From: Burkholderiales bacterium RIFCSPLOWO2_12_FULL_61_40
GTDB taxonomy: Bacteria; Pseudomonadota; Gammaproteobacteria; Burkholderiales; Burkholderiaceae_C
Direction: 5' to 3'
Assembly (NCBI GenBank): GCA_001770935.1
Contig: MESI01000017.1
Coordinates: 1 to 64,000 of the forward strand
Length of the DNA: 64,000 nt
Shown here: positions 1 to 7,626 of the stretch, in pieces
Numbering within the stretch: the stretch's first letter is position 1
How the letters are laid out: each line of letters opens with the position of its first letter
Translations under genes and position numbers: made by a program
The notes under the pieces: model-generated
Database searches by the model: none
What the model saw: only the letters and a program-made list of their open reading frames with translations
What the model was told of the DNA's origin: nothing

Positions 1-118
1 CTGTGCTGAGCCGTTGACTACGACCCCGTGCGAAAAGCCCAGGTACTGCAAAGCCGTGGGCAACACTTCGCCAGTAATTGCGTAGTCGGCGCACAGCCAC
101 CAAATCGGCTGTTGAGCT
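1..118 (-). pseudogene. Possible gene 3' fragment running off the window edge
   Basis: One minus-strand frame stays open from the hairpin at 119-146 to base 1 and reads QQPIWWLCADYAITG followed by EVLPTALQYLGF. The composition looks protein-like, but I see no start codon between the hairpin and the frame, and the other end lies outside the window. It may be the interior of a gene that continues leftwards and was cut by the hairpin repeat. The product is not recognised, and this could be a chance open frame. Confidence 0.2.
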
Positions 119-146
119 CCCCTCTCGCCCGGCGGGGCGAGAGGGG
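119..146. repeat. REP-like perfect hairpin
   Basis: CCCCTCTCGCCC, loop GGCG, GGGCGAGAGGGG: a perfect 12 bp stem with a 4-base loop. No T-tract follows (the next bases are TTGGGGGAGAG), so it is not a classical intrinsic terminator. CCCTCTC-type palindromes of this kind are commonly dispersed intergenic repeats in proteobacteria. The rest of the stretch up to 289 is G-rich with short GGAAGT repeats and no gene that I can support. Confidence 0.55.
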
Positions 147-289
147 TTGGGGGAGAGTGGGGGCCGGAAGTCGGAAGTCCCGGCAGTTCGGAAGTTAGAA
201 ATTGGGGCAAAAGGTGCGCCAAATGCCCGAGGCAGCTCCGCATCAGTTTGAATCGCACCCGGAGAGGGCCGGGGCGTTGACAAATATTT

Positions 290-577
290 TCAGGTATGAC
301 GCATTTCCGCATGCAGATTCACACCCAGTGCCCGCACCACTTTCATGACCGTTTCAAAGCGCGGTTTTGCACCGGGTGAGAGCGCCTTGTAAAGGCTTTC
401 GCGCCCCAAACCGGAGTCCTTTGCCAACTGAGCCATGCCGCGCGCACGCGCCACGGTTTTCACCGCGACAAGAAAAGCATCAGGGTCGGCGTCTTCCAGT
501 GCGGCAGTCAGATAGGCGGCAATCATTTCTTCGTTGTCGAGATAATCCGCCACGTCAAATGGGGTGAAATTGCTCAT
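290..577 (-). CDS. HigA-family antitoxin, helix-turn-helix
   Basis: A 95-residue antitoxin of the 'probable addiction module antidote' type (HigA2-like Xre family). The N-terminus MSNFTPFDVADYLDNEEMI is typical. The helix-turn-helix lies near residues 50-75 (AQLAKDSGLGRESLYKAL). It should bind and neutralise the toxin encoded four bases upstream on the same strand and autorepress the operon. The toxin-first order matches HigBA systems. The pair is divergent from a second module starting at 1061. Family assignment is confident; activity is inferred. Confidence 0.85.
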   Translation of the reverse strand: MSNFTPFDVADYLDNEEMIAAYLTAALEDADPDAFLVAVKTVARARGMAQLAKDSGLGRESLYKALSPGAKPRFETVMKVVRALGVNLHAEMRHT

Positions 578-581
578 GGTG

Positions 582-881
582 TTAGTCCTTGGGTAATGTG
601 CTCGCCATGGCTATGGCGCGCTTGATATCACGCTTCTGGGTTGATTTGTCACCGCCCAGCAGCAGCAAATAAATCACTGCACCGCGCCGGGTGAAATACA
701 CCCGGTAACCGGGGCCGTAGTGAATCCGCATCTCGGATACCCCTTCGCCCACCGGTTCGCAATCGCCAAAATTGCCGTTGGCAGCCCGATCAAGACGCAA
801 AGCAATTTGGGCTTTTCCAACCTGATCTTTCAGGCTGATCAGCCAAGCATCGAATTCATCGGATTTCTGAAAGATGTTCAT
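582..881 (-). CDS. HigB/RelE-type toxin (Gp49-like family)
   Basis: A RelE/ParE-superfamily toxin, probably a ribosome-dependent mRNA interferase. The track ORF begins at 944, but the family N-terminus is MNIFQKSDEFDAWLISLKDQ, so I place the start at 881 (99 residues). Family hallmarks are RLDRAANGNFGD, EGVSEMRIHYGPGYRVYF and LLGGDKSTQKRDI, the last with the basic C-terminal residues used on RNA. Its stop lies four bases before the antitoxin start, which implies coupled translation. Confidence 0.85.
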   Translation of the reverse strand: MNIFQKSDEFDAWLISLKDQVGKAQIALRLDRAANGNFGDCEPVGEGVSEMRIHYGPGYRVYFTRRGAVIYLLLLGGDKSTQKRDIKRAIAMASTLPKD

Positions 882-1060
882 GAACCAAGTGTATTCGTTT
901 GGATACTCAAAGCAAGAATTCTCAGGCAAGGACTTCCAGTCCATGCATCTGAATCATCGCAAACGGTATGACGAAAGCAGCACCGTGCTTGTTACGTATC
1001 AGACAAAACGCCAAAAGCAGGGTAAATTCGGACTATTCTGGTCTGAATTTGGAGGGGCTT

Positions 1061-1312
1061 ATGCAAACATGGCAAATGCAAACGGCGAAAGCGCGGTTTT
1101 CTGATGTGGTCAGGAGCGCAAAACAAGAGGGTCCACAAGACATCACGGTGCATGGCAAATCGGTGGCCGTAGTGGTGTCGCGCGAGATGTTTGACCGGCT
1201 CAGCGGCAATACCGAGTCTCTGCTTGAATTCATGCAAAAGTCACCGCTGTACGACCGCGATGACATTGAGTTTGAGCGCGACCCAAGCCTGGCGCGCGAA
1301 ATCGCGTTATGA
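1061..1312 (+). CDS. Phd/YefM-type antitoxin
   Basis: An 83-residue antitoxin. The start at 1061 has GGAGGGG seven bases upstream and gives MQTWQMQTAKARFSDVV, the usual Phd/YefM N-terminus; the track start at 968 is too long. The N-terminal half forms the DNA-binding fold and the acidic C-terminal tail (SPLYDRDDIEFERD) should wrap the toxin. Its stop overlaps the toxin start as ATGA (1309-1312), typical of a translationally coupled module. Autoregulation is expected from the family and not visible directly. Confidence 0.85.
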   Translation: MQTWQMQTAKARFSDVVRSAKQEGPQDITVHGKSVAVVVSREMFDRLSGNTESLLEFMQKSPLYDRDDIEFERDPSLAREIAL

Positions 1313-1731
1313 GTTACCTGATTGACACCAATGTGTTGTCTGAATTGCGCCGCAAGCAGCCCGATGCCAACGTCGTGGCGTGGTTGCATCAGCGTCCGCG
1401 CCAATCACTGTATTTGAGCGTGCTGACTCTGGGCGAAATTCGCAAAGGCATTGCGCGTTTGGATAGTGCGCAGGACGTTGCGCGGCGCACCCTTCTTCTC
1501 GATTGGCTCGAACAAGAACTCCCCACCTATTTTCTGGGGCGCGTGGTGCCCATTGATGCACAGGTCGCCGATTGTTGGGGCCGTTTGCAAAGCGATGCGG
1601 GCAGGCCTTTGCCAGCCATTGATGGTTTGCTCGCCGCTACAGCGCTTCAGCACAATCTGACCCTGGTCACCCGCAATGTCAAGAATTTTGTTGGCTTCAA
1701 CCTTGACATCATCAACCCTTGGGAGGGCTGA
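1309..1731 (+). CDS. VapC/FitB-type PIN-domain toxin
   Basis: A 140-residue PIN-domain ribonuclease. The first acidic residue sits in MSYLIDTNVLSEL, the second in LTLGEIRKGI, and the C-terminal acidic cluster is replaced by the FitB-like PAIDGLLAATAL...LVTRNVKNF segment. These metal-binding acids define VapC-type toxins that cut tRNA or rRNA. It overlaps the Phd-type antitoxin by four bases. A Phd-family antitoxin paired with a PIN toxin is a common non-canonical combination. Confidence 0.87.
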   Translation: MSYLIDTNVLSELRRKQPDANVVAWLHQRPRQSLYLSVLTLGEIRKGIARLDSAQDVARRTLLLDWLEQELPTYFLGRVVPIDAQVADCWGRLQSDAGRPLPAIDGLLAATALQHNLTLVTRNVKNFVGFNLDIINPWEG

Positions 1732-1797
1732 AAAAGCGTTGTCAACGCAAGCGGCAATGAACGGAATTGCAGCCGGGCTGCGTAACATTGGGGTGCT

Positions 1798-2322
1798 TTA
1801 GGCGAAAACGTTCAGCCTGGCGGTCAGCTGCTGCAGGCTCCTGAAGCGGCCCAGCATGGCGTTGGAGGATTTGTCGTTGGCATCCGACGTGTGTTGTTTC
1901 AGGGACGCGATGCCTTCCTCAAAATCCTTGATGGTGGCGGCGGCAGAAGCGGCAAAGCCAGCGGATTTGGCGTTGAATCCGCCATGGGGTTTGGACACCA
2001 GCACGCCGTCTTTGCTGAGGGTGATTTTGGTGAAGACCCCTTTGTTGCGGCCAAACTCCAATTGGTTTTCCAAAGACATGTTGTCCAGGTCGGGGTAGTC
2101 AACGTCTGCGCCCAGGTCTGGCATCCCCGTGTTGCCGGAGCCGACGTAAATGACGCCAGGGCTCTGCGCAGGGGGGGCTACCGTGGCGGTCAGGATTGGC
2201 GGTGGGGCAGTCGGCGCGCCCGGAGCCACCGTCGGCTGCGCGGTGTCGGGCTGGTCGGCGTTGGTCTGGGGGAGGGTGGCCGGGAAAGCCAGGTTCAGGT
2301 TGTGGTTGCGGATGATTTGCAT
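1798..2322 (-). CDS. Hypothetical protein, Pro/Ala-rich N-terminal region
   Basis: 174 residues from MQIIRNHNLNLAF; the GGGGGA stretch upstream of 2322 supports this start over 2367. Residues ~20-60 are a low-complexity Pro/Thr/Ala linker (APTAPPPILTATVAPP). The C-terminal half is an ordinary soluble domain (LEFGRNKGVFTKITLSKDGVLV...) ending in a likely helix. There is no signal peptide or membrane segment. It is the first gene downstream of the GGDEF gene at 2395 (72 bases apart, same strand) and may be co-transcribed. I do not recognise the family. Confidence 0.6.
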   Translation of the reverse strand: MQIIRNHNLNLAFPATLPQTNADQPDTAQPTVAPGAPTAPPPILTATVAPPAQSPGVIYVGSGNTGMPDLGADVDYPDLDNMSLENQLEFGRNKGVFTKITLSKDGVLVSKPHGGFNAKSAGFAASAAATIKDFEEGIASLKQHTSDANDKSSNAMLGRFRSLQQLTARLNVFA

Positions 2323-2394
2323 GGAAATCCCCCAGAAGTGGATGCACCAAGTATGGCTTTGCGCCAAATCGGCCAGGCCAAAAATAAAGGTGGA

Positions 2395-4383
2395 TTAAGG
2401 GGGTATTTCCGGCGAATTGTGGAAGCAAACCACATTGCGGCCAGCCTGCTTGGCCTGGTACATGGCCTGGTCGGCCCACTGGAGCACGTCTTCCTGGCGG
2501 TTGTCGTGGTTGTTAAACAAAGTGACGCCGATGCTGGCGGAGGCATGGTGTTCCAGCGTCCTGTCCGCCTGGCCCTCCCGTTGAACGGACAACACATACG
2601 GCGCAGACAGGGCCAGGCGGATTTTTTCAGCGCTGGCGCTGGCTTGCTCCATGGATTTGGCGTGGGTGGCATCCAGTTCGCCAAGCACCACCACAAACTC
2701 GTCCCCCCCGATGCGCGCCACGGTGTCCACCTCGCGCACGCAGCTTTTCAGCCGACGGGCCACTTCCACCAGCAACAAATCCCCGACCGCGTGGCCATAG
2801 CTGTCATTGAGCGGTTTGAAATTGTCCAGGTCCAGAAACATCAGCGCGCCGTAGCAAGCACAGCGCCTGCTGGTCGCCATGGCATGGCCCAAACGGTCGT
2901 TGAGCAGCCGACGGTTGGGCAGCTGGGTCAGGGTGTCGTAAAACGCCATCTGGCGCACCTGCTCCTCCCTGCGGTGGCGTTCGGTAATGTCGGTCAACGT
3001 GCCTACGTAATGGGAAATGCGGGCATTGTTCCCTCGGATGGCTGAAATGGTGAGCCAGTAGGGATGTACTTCTCCACTTTTGATGCGGTTCCATATTTGC
3101 CCGTGCCAGGCGCCATCGATCTTGATTTTGAGCCACATTTCAGCGTAAAAATCGTCGTCGTGGCGACCGGAGCGCAGAAACTTCATGTCGCGGCCCACCA
3201 CCTCCTGGGCCGGGTAGCCGGTGATTTCGGAGAAGGCCCGGTTGCAGCGCAGGACCACGCCCTGGGCGTCGGTGACCACCATGCCGTCATGCGACTCAAA
3301 GGCCGCAGCCGCAATGCGAAGCTGTGCGTCAGTGCTTTGCAAGGCTTTGATCATGGTGTTGAACTCCGTGGCCACCTCGGCCAGTTCGCGCGGTCCTGTC
3401 AGGGGTGCACGCACGCCCAGGTCACCTCCGCGCACGGCACGCGCGGCTTTTTCCAAATCCGCCACGGGGCGGGCGATGCGCCGGGCGATGGTGGCGGCAA
3501 TCAGCACCAAAAGTACCAGGGCCGCCAGTGCTATGGCGGTGGCGGTGATGGCCCGCTGTTTGGCCGGGGCGTAGACGGTGGCGGCCGGCACCCCCACAAA
3601 GGCAGTCCACCCGGTCTGCGGCATGGGAACCACCGAAAAAAAACGCACCACCCCGTCCACGGCCAGGCTTTCCAACTCGCCATCCCGCAATTCGACAATG
3701 CGCCGCGCCGCATCCGCATTGGGGCGGGTGCCGATCACGCCTTCCGGGTCCGCGTTGCGCCAGACCATGGTCCCGTCTTCCGCAAAAAAACCGTAACGGC
3801 TTTGATCGGGCAGGAATTGGGTGGGAATATTGGGGTCAAACTCCTTCAGGGCGAACCCCAGCAAGACCGCGCCCACCATTTCACGGTTGGCATTCCAGAT
3901 AGGCGTGCTGAGGATGGAAATCCATTTGCCGGAAACGGGGCCGGTCACCGGATTGCCCACCGTGAAACGCTTTTCCTGGATGAGTTTGGCGAACCAGGGT
4001 GCATTCGCAAAGTCGACCGGGTGCTTGCTGTCCGGCTGTGGCAGCGCGGAGCAGACCAACTGGCCCTGCATATTCATGGTCGCCACATTGGAATAGCCCA
4101 GTTGGAGGCGCTGCATGTCCTGCAGGATCTTGTCGCAATGGCGGGGGTCCATCTGCTGGATTCCGGGTCGGGCAGCCAGGTGTTCCATCAGCGCCCGCGC
4201 GTTGGCAATCTTGCCACCGGTGTTGCTCACCATGGTGCTGGCCAGCGTGCGCAGGGAGTCTTTGGAGTGGGCGACACTTTGCTGCATGTCGTTGTAAATG
4301 CCATAGCCCACCACTGCGCCCAGCGGCGCGGACCCTGCCACGACCAGCAGCAGAAGGTGGGTTCGGATAGACCACGCACCCAT
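2395..4383 (-). CDS. Membrane sensor diguanylate cyclase (Cache-HAMP-PAS-GGDEF)
   Basis: About 662 residues. An N-terminal membrane segment (LLLLVVAGSAPLGAVVGYGI) is followed by a periplasmic Cache-like sensor, a second membrane segment (AITATAIALAALVLLVLIAA), HAMP (RRIARPVADLEKAARAV), a PAS/PAC domain (~355-480) and a C-terminal GGDEF domain with an intact GGDEF motif. RxxD (REVD) sits five residues before it, the product-inhibition I-site. It should make c-di-GMP in response to an extracytoplasmic ligand. The track start at 4395 is TTG; I prefer the ATG at 4383. Confidence 0.88.
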   Translation of the reverse strand: MGAWSIRTHLLLLVVAGSAPLGAVVGYGIYNDMQQSVAHSKDSLRTLASTMVSNTGGKIANARALMEHLAARPGIQQMDPRHCDKILQDMQRLQLGYSNVATMNMQGQLVCSALPQPDSKHPVDFANAPWFAKLIQEKRFTVGNPVTGPVSGKWISILSTPIWNANREMVGAVLLGFALKEFDPNIPTQFLPDQSRYGFFAEDGTMVWRNADPEGVIGTRPNADAARRIVELRDGELESLAVDGVVRFFSVVPMPQTGWTAFVGVPAATVYAPAKQRAITATAIALAALVLLVLIAATIARRIARPVADLEKAARAVRGGDLGVRAPLTGPRELAEVATEFNTMIKALQSTDAQLRIAAAAFESHDGMVVTDAQGVVLRCNRAFSEITGYPAQEVVGRDMKFLRSGRHDDDFYAEMWLKIKIDGAWHGQIWNRIKSGEVHPYWLTISAIRGNNARISHYVGTLTDITERHRREEQVRQMAFYDTLTQLPNRRLLNDRLGHAMATSRRCACYGALMFLDLDNFKPLNDSYGHAVGDLLLVEVARRLKSCVREVDTVARIGGDEFVVVLGELDATHAKSMEQASASAEKIRLALSAPYVLSVQREGQADRTLEHHASASIGVTLFNNHDNRQEDVLQWADQAMYQAKQAGRNVVCFHNSPEIPP

Positions 4384-4592
4384 GTTTACGCCCAAAGACC
4401 CATGTTTGACATTGGTTTCTTCTTTTTGGAATGGACTTGCTTTTCAAGCATATACCCAATTTCCGGCGCAATCCACAGGGATAGCCCTGCATTCCACCCC
4501 CACTTGGGCTATTTGAGGGGGCCTTTGTCCTTGCTTTTGTGCTTGAATTTGCCCTGTTGGCTCCCAGCTAAGACCCTTGTCTCGATTGGTTT

Positions 4593-5435
4593 ATGGACGC
4601 CCAAACACTCTCCTTCCTCCTGCTTTGCAGTGCCGCACTGCTGTTCGTTTTGGCCATGCTGGGTCTGCCGTGGTGGGTGGCACGCCAGCGTGCACGGGTG
4701 CGCCAGCAGGCCTTTCCGGCGCAGTGGCGCAAGATTTTGCAGCGCCGGGTTCCCCTGGTGCGGCGCCTGCCCGCGGACCTGCAGCTGCAGCTCAAAAAGC
4801 ACATCCAGGTCTTCATTGCCGAAAAGGCCTTTATTGGCTGCGCGGGCCTGCGCATCACCGACGAGATGCGGGTGGTGATCGCCGCCCAGGCCTGCCTGCT
4901 GCTGCTGAACCGCCCCACCGATTTCTATCCCGGTTTGCGGCAGATTCTGGTGTACCCGGCCGCCTTTGTGGTGGACCGTACCCACACCGATGGCGCGGGG
5001 GTGCTGCAAGAGCAGCGCCAGGCGCTGGCCGGGGAGTCCTGGTCGCAGGGCCAGGTCATCCTGTCCTGGCAAGACAGCCTGGAAGGCGCCGCCGTGGCCG
5101 ACGATGGCCGCAATGTGGTGATCCACGAATTTGCCCACCAGCTGGACCAGGAAAACGGACCGGCCAACGGCGCGCCGCCGCCCGCGCCGGGCGTGCCAGA
5201 CCACAACCCGCAACGCTGGTCGCAGGTGTTCCACGCCGCGTTTGCCCAACTGCAGCGGCAGGCGCGTACCGGGCACGCGGGCCTGCTGGACCCCTATGGC
5301 GCCCAGGACCCGGCCGAGTTTTTTGCGGTGGCGTCGGAGGTGTTTTTTGAGCAACCCGAAGCGCTGCGCCTGGAGCACCCGGATTTGTACCGCGAGTTGG
5401 CCGGTTTTTACCGGGTGGACCCGGCCAGCTGGTAG
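4593..5435 (+). CDS. mtfA: MtfA-family zinc metallopeptidase (M90)
   Basis: 280 residues. An N-terminal membrane segment (LSFLLLCSAALLFVLAMLGL) precedes the MtfA domain, with zinc-binding HEFAH at residues 178-182 (VVIHEFAHQLDQENG) and a downstream acidic ligand region (DPAEFFAVASEVFFEQ). In E. coli MtfA binds the glucose repressor Mlc and has aminopeptidase activity. Betaproteobacterial homologues are similar in length and often have this N-terminal anchor. The physiological target here is unknown. Confidence 0.88.
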   Translation: MDAQTLSFLLLCSAALLFVLAMLGLPWWVARQRARVRQQAFPAQWRKILQRRVPLVRRLPADLQLQLKKHIQVFIAEKAFIGCAGLRITDEMRVVIAAQACLLLLNRPTDFYPGLRQILVYPAAFVVDRTHTDGAGVLQEQRQALAGESWSQGQVILSWQDSLEGAAVADDGRNVVIHEFAHQLDQENGPANGAPPPAPGVPDHNPQRWSQVFHAAFAQLQRQARTGHAGLLDPYGAQDPAEFFAVASEVFFEQPEALRLEHPDLYRELAGFYRVDPASW

Positions 5436-5580
5436 TCAGTGCGTCGCGTAGCCCATCGTTTGTGGTAGCCACAGCACGGTCTGTGGAAACACCGTCATGG
5501 CCAGCAGCAAGATCAGCATACCCGCCACCAATACGCACACCAGTTGCAGTAGTGCAGTGTTCAAAGCCGCAGCTTGCGCC
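5436..5580 (-). pseudogene. Truncated C-terminus of a TRAP-transporter DctM-type permease
   Basis: Read on the minus strand, the bases directly beyond the next gene's stop encode AALNTALLQLVCVLVAGM followed by LILLLAMTVFPQTVLWLPQ and TMGYATH, then a stop at 5436. This is the usual ending of a DctM large permease (last membrane helix, Pro, then LP). The rest of the gene is missing: upstream is the foreign TOPRIM/ATPase cassette, whose TAG stop is the codon immediately before the fragment. I infer that the cassette replaced or truncated a TRAP transporter gene. Confidence 0.55.
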
Positions 5581-6170
5581 TATCGCTCAATCTGCGGTTG
5601 GGCAAGTTGCAGCAATGCATCGTGAAACAACTTTGCACTTGGGCAAGCAGGGTGTAATGCGGCTTGAGTCAGATCAAAACCGTACAGCTTGCACATATTT
5701 CTGGCAAATATTGGTTTGCTATTGCCTGGACCGCGAACCTTCAGTTCAGCCGCCAAGGCTTTGAGCCTATCCCATGGCATTCCAGGCGTTGCTTCAGGAG
5801 CAATCTCAAAGGCATCATCCATCTTCAGCCACCGCCGCAGTGCACCGGTGTCCGCCAGAAACCAAGCTTCGATAGCCTTTACAGCAACAAAAATTAAATT
5901 TGTATGTTCCAAGCCAATTCGGGCTTTGACGGTTTCTACATCGGGTGCAGTCTCCAAGTCCGTCAAGATCACGATGTGGTCTACATTGGCCATTCTCAAC
6001 CGCGCGACCGACGGGAGTATGTTCTGGGGCAACAAGTTGCCACCACCCCTGGCATCAATAACAGGAGAGCACACCTCGACACCGTTGTTCTTGGCGAATG
6101 CCTTAAACCGATCCGACTCAATGAGTATTTTTTCGGTATCCCCCTCCACGATGAAGCCAACCTTCACCAT
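5580..6170 (-). CDS. TOPRIM-like protein, partner of the adjacent ATPase
   Basis: 196 residues. The N-terminus VGFIVEGDTEKILI carries the EGxTE-type motif with the conserved TOPRIM glutamate (Glu9), and HIVILTDLE (71-73) supplies the DxD-like acidic motif. The rest is alpha/beta with no membrane segment. Its start overlaps the ATPase gene's end by seven bases (ATGGTGA), so the two are translationally coupled. In OLD-family nucleases these two modules are fused; in PARIS and Gabija they are split or rearranged. A metal-dependent nuclease role in phage or plasmid defence is my inference. It might belong to a named DUF family that I cannot confirm. Confidence 0.7.
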   Translation of the reverse strand: MVKVGFIVEGDTEKILIESDRFKAFAKNNGVEVCSPVIDARGGGNLLPQNILPSVARLRMANVDHIVILTDLETAPDVETVKARIGLEHTNLIFVAVKAIEAWFLADTGALRRWLKMDDAFEIAPEATPGMPWDRLKALAAELKVRGPGNSKPIFARNMCKLYGFDLTQAALHPACPSAKLFHDALLQLAQPQIER

Positions 6171-7279
6171 GGCAACCCACCGTCAAACAGGTTCATCAAC
6201 CATGCCGTGTCAAGGTTCAACTGTCCAATACCAGCGCTGTGCGTGGCGGCATTTTTCGCCACAGTCTTGCCGTCCAATTTATTGACCAACCAGAGTTCGT
6301 CGATGCGAGAGGCACGCACCAGTGACTCGCTGTGCGTTGTGACAAAGACGGGGTGCTCTGGCGAGGCTTTGTCACGCATCAAGTCAGCCAGTGCTTCAAT
6401 CCCTTTGGGATGGATGCCCCGCTCAGGCTCCTCAATCAGCGTGATGCCGTAGCCGGAGGATCGGCTCAACACTGCCGTCATGATGCAAAGCGCATAGATG
6501 GTTCCGTCAGAAATCAGATTCGCCGGAAAGTGCGGCTTGATGCCAAGTTCTTTGAACTTGATGACCGTGCCACCGCTCAATCTTTCAGGCGCTGTGTGTA
6601 CCTGCTCCATTCCCGGTACCAACAGCGTCATCCAGTCCGTGACCTGCGCACGAAATTCAGCTTCCTTTTCTAGCGACGCTAGCATGGTGGCGACGTTATG
6701 TCCGTGGGAATCCAATTCGGTAGCGTCCGCACTCGATCCATCGGGTTCTTTTGCCCCCATCGGATCAAACCGAAAAACCTGGACATTGGTCAAATAGTGA
6801 TATAGCGGCACAAGTCCTTGTGTGAACATCAAGGCTGAAACGTCAGACGGAAATCCTTCAACTAACGACTGAGTTCCATCTTCCTTGATGAGCGTTGGAA
6901 CTTCGCCTTTCTTGCGAATAAGAACCGGCTTCCCCGCCACGGTTAACTTTTCCTCCAGCAGCGGGCTGGTGTCCATCTCATGAATTTTCAAGCCGTAGGT
7001 GAGCTTTTGACCATTCATGGTCGCATGAATGTCAAATTCAAAGGTGCGCGTGTTGTTCTTGCGCAGCTTGTAACAGTGAATTTGTGAAAAACCTCGGAAC
7101 TTGCGAATGGCCTTCACCGCGCCCAGTTCAATCACTGTGCTCACAAATGCCAAAGCATCCATCAAATTGCTTTTGCCTGAGCCATTGGGGCCAGCGAATA
7201 CGCTGTAAGGCTTGAGCTGTTCCAGCTTCAAGCGCGCCAGGCTCTTAAAACCCGCTATTTCAATATGATCGATGTTCAT
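6164..7279 (-). CDS. OLD/RecF-like AAA_21 ATPase (putative defence ATPase)
   Basis: 371 residues. FKSLARLKLEQLKPYSVF and Walker A GPNGSGKS (30-37) open the domain. The ABC signature-like LISDGT is near 255, Walker B ITLIEEPERGIHP near 279-291 (catalytic Glu pair), and the H-switch TTHSES near 314. The middle (~60-240) is a variable coiled or lobe region. This is the stand-alone ABC/SMC-type ATPase found in OLD-like and other defence operons. The start has AAGGAAGA just upstream and overlaps the stop of a small leading ORF by ATGA. GC content is visibly lower than in neighbouring alaS, suggesting transfer. Confidence 0.85.
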   Translation of the reverse strand: MNIDHIEIAGFKSLARLKLEQLKPYSVFAGPNGSGKSNLMDALAFVSTVIELGAVKAIRKFRGFSQIHCYKLRKNNTRTFEFDIHATMNGQKLTYGLKIHEMDTSPLLEEKLTVAGKPVLIRKKGEVPTLIKEDGTQSLVEGFPSDVSALMFTQGLVPLYHYLTNVQVFRFDPMGAKEPDGSSADATELDSHGHNVATMLASLEKEAEFRAQVTDWMTLLVPGMEQVHTAPERLSGGTVIKFKELGIKPHFPANLISDGTIYALCIMTAVLSRSSGYGITLIEEPERGIHPKGIEALADLMRDKASPEHPVFVTTHSESLVRASRIDELWLVNKLDGKTVAKNAATHSAGIGQLNLDTAWLMNLFDGGLPW

Positions 7280-7512
7280 TCTTCTTCCTTGCCACCCGCC
7301 ACCGCCGTCGCTCTCACCAGCAAATCGCCAAACCTAGCATAGTTCACTTTAGTCCCTTTCCCTTCAGCCCCTGCCAGAGGGGCCAGGCGCAGCGCAAAAC
7401 CTTGCCGGCCAGCAGCACAAAGAGGAGGTACGCCCACCCACATTTTGGCGTGCCAGTCGTCGGGCACCGCAGGGGTAGAGATGTGCAGCATGGTTTGGGC
7501 CTGCGCCACCAT
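7276..7512 (-). CDS. Small ORF leading the ATPase/TOPRIM cassette
   Basis: A 78-residue frame (MVAQAQTMLHISTPAVP... to ...RATAVAGGKEEE) whose TGA overlaps the ATPase ATG as ATGA. GGAG lies nine bases before the ATG at 7512; an alternative ATG is at 7527. In the ORF track it is hidden as the tail of the 892-codon alaS shadow. GC-rich third positions and the coupled stop/start favour a real gene. No family or motif is recognised; it has no signal peptide and no membrane helix. It could be an antitoxin-like, sensor or leader peptide, or spurious. Confidence 0.4.
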   Translation of the reverse strand: MVAQAQTMLHISTPAVPDDWHAKMWVGVPPLCAAGRQGFALRLAPLAGAEGKGTKVNYARFGDLLVRATAVAGGKEEE

Positions 7513-7626
7513 GAACTTTGTCTCCATCCATGAATTGGGCGACTTTGCGCGATGCGCAGCGCGCGCCGCAGGCAGGCGGGGGATAATACCCAGTTCCATT
7601 GAACCCCTGCCAGAAGAACCCCTGAC

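Noticed and set aside
119-146. Hairpin as a Rho-independent terminator
   Set aside because: The stem is strong but no T-tract follows on either strand; a REP-like repeat fits better.
3064-4878. 604-codon plus-strand ORF
   Set aside because: Antisense to the diguanylate cyclase and then a read into mtfA in the wrong frame; no protein family resemblance.
5580-7279. Calling the ATPase/TOPRIM pair PARIS or Gabija
   Set aside because: The ATPase is consistent with several families, the TOPRIM partner's family could not be established by eye, and Gabija has the TOPRIM fused to the ATPase with a UvrD partner, which is absent here.
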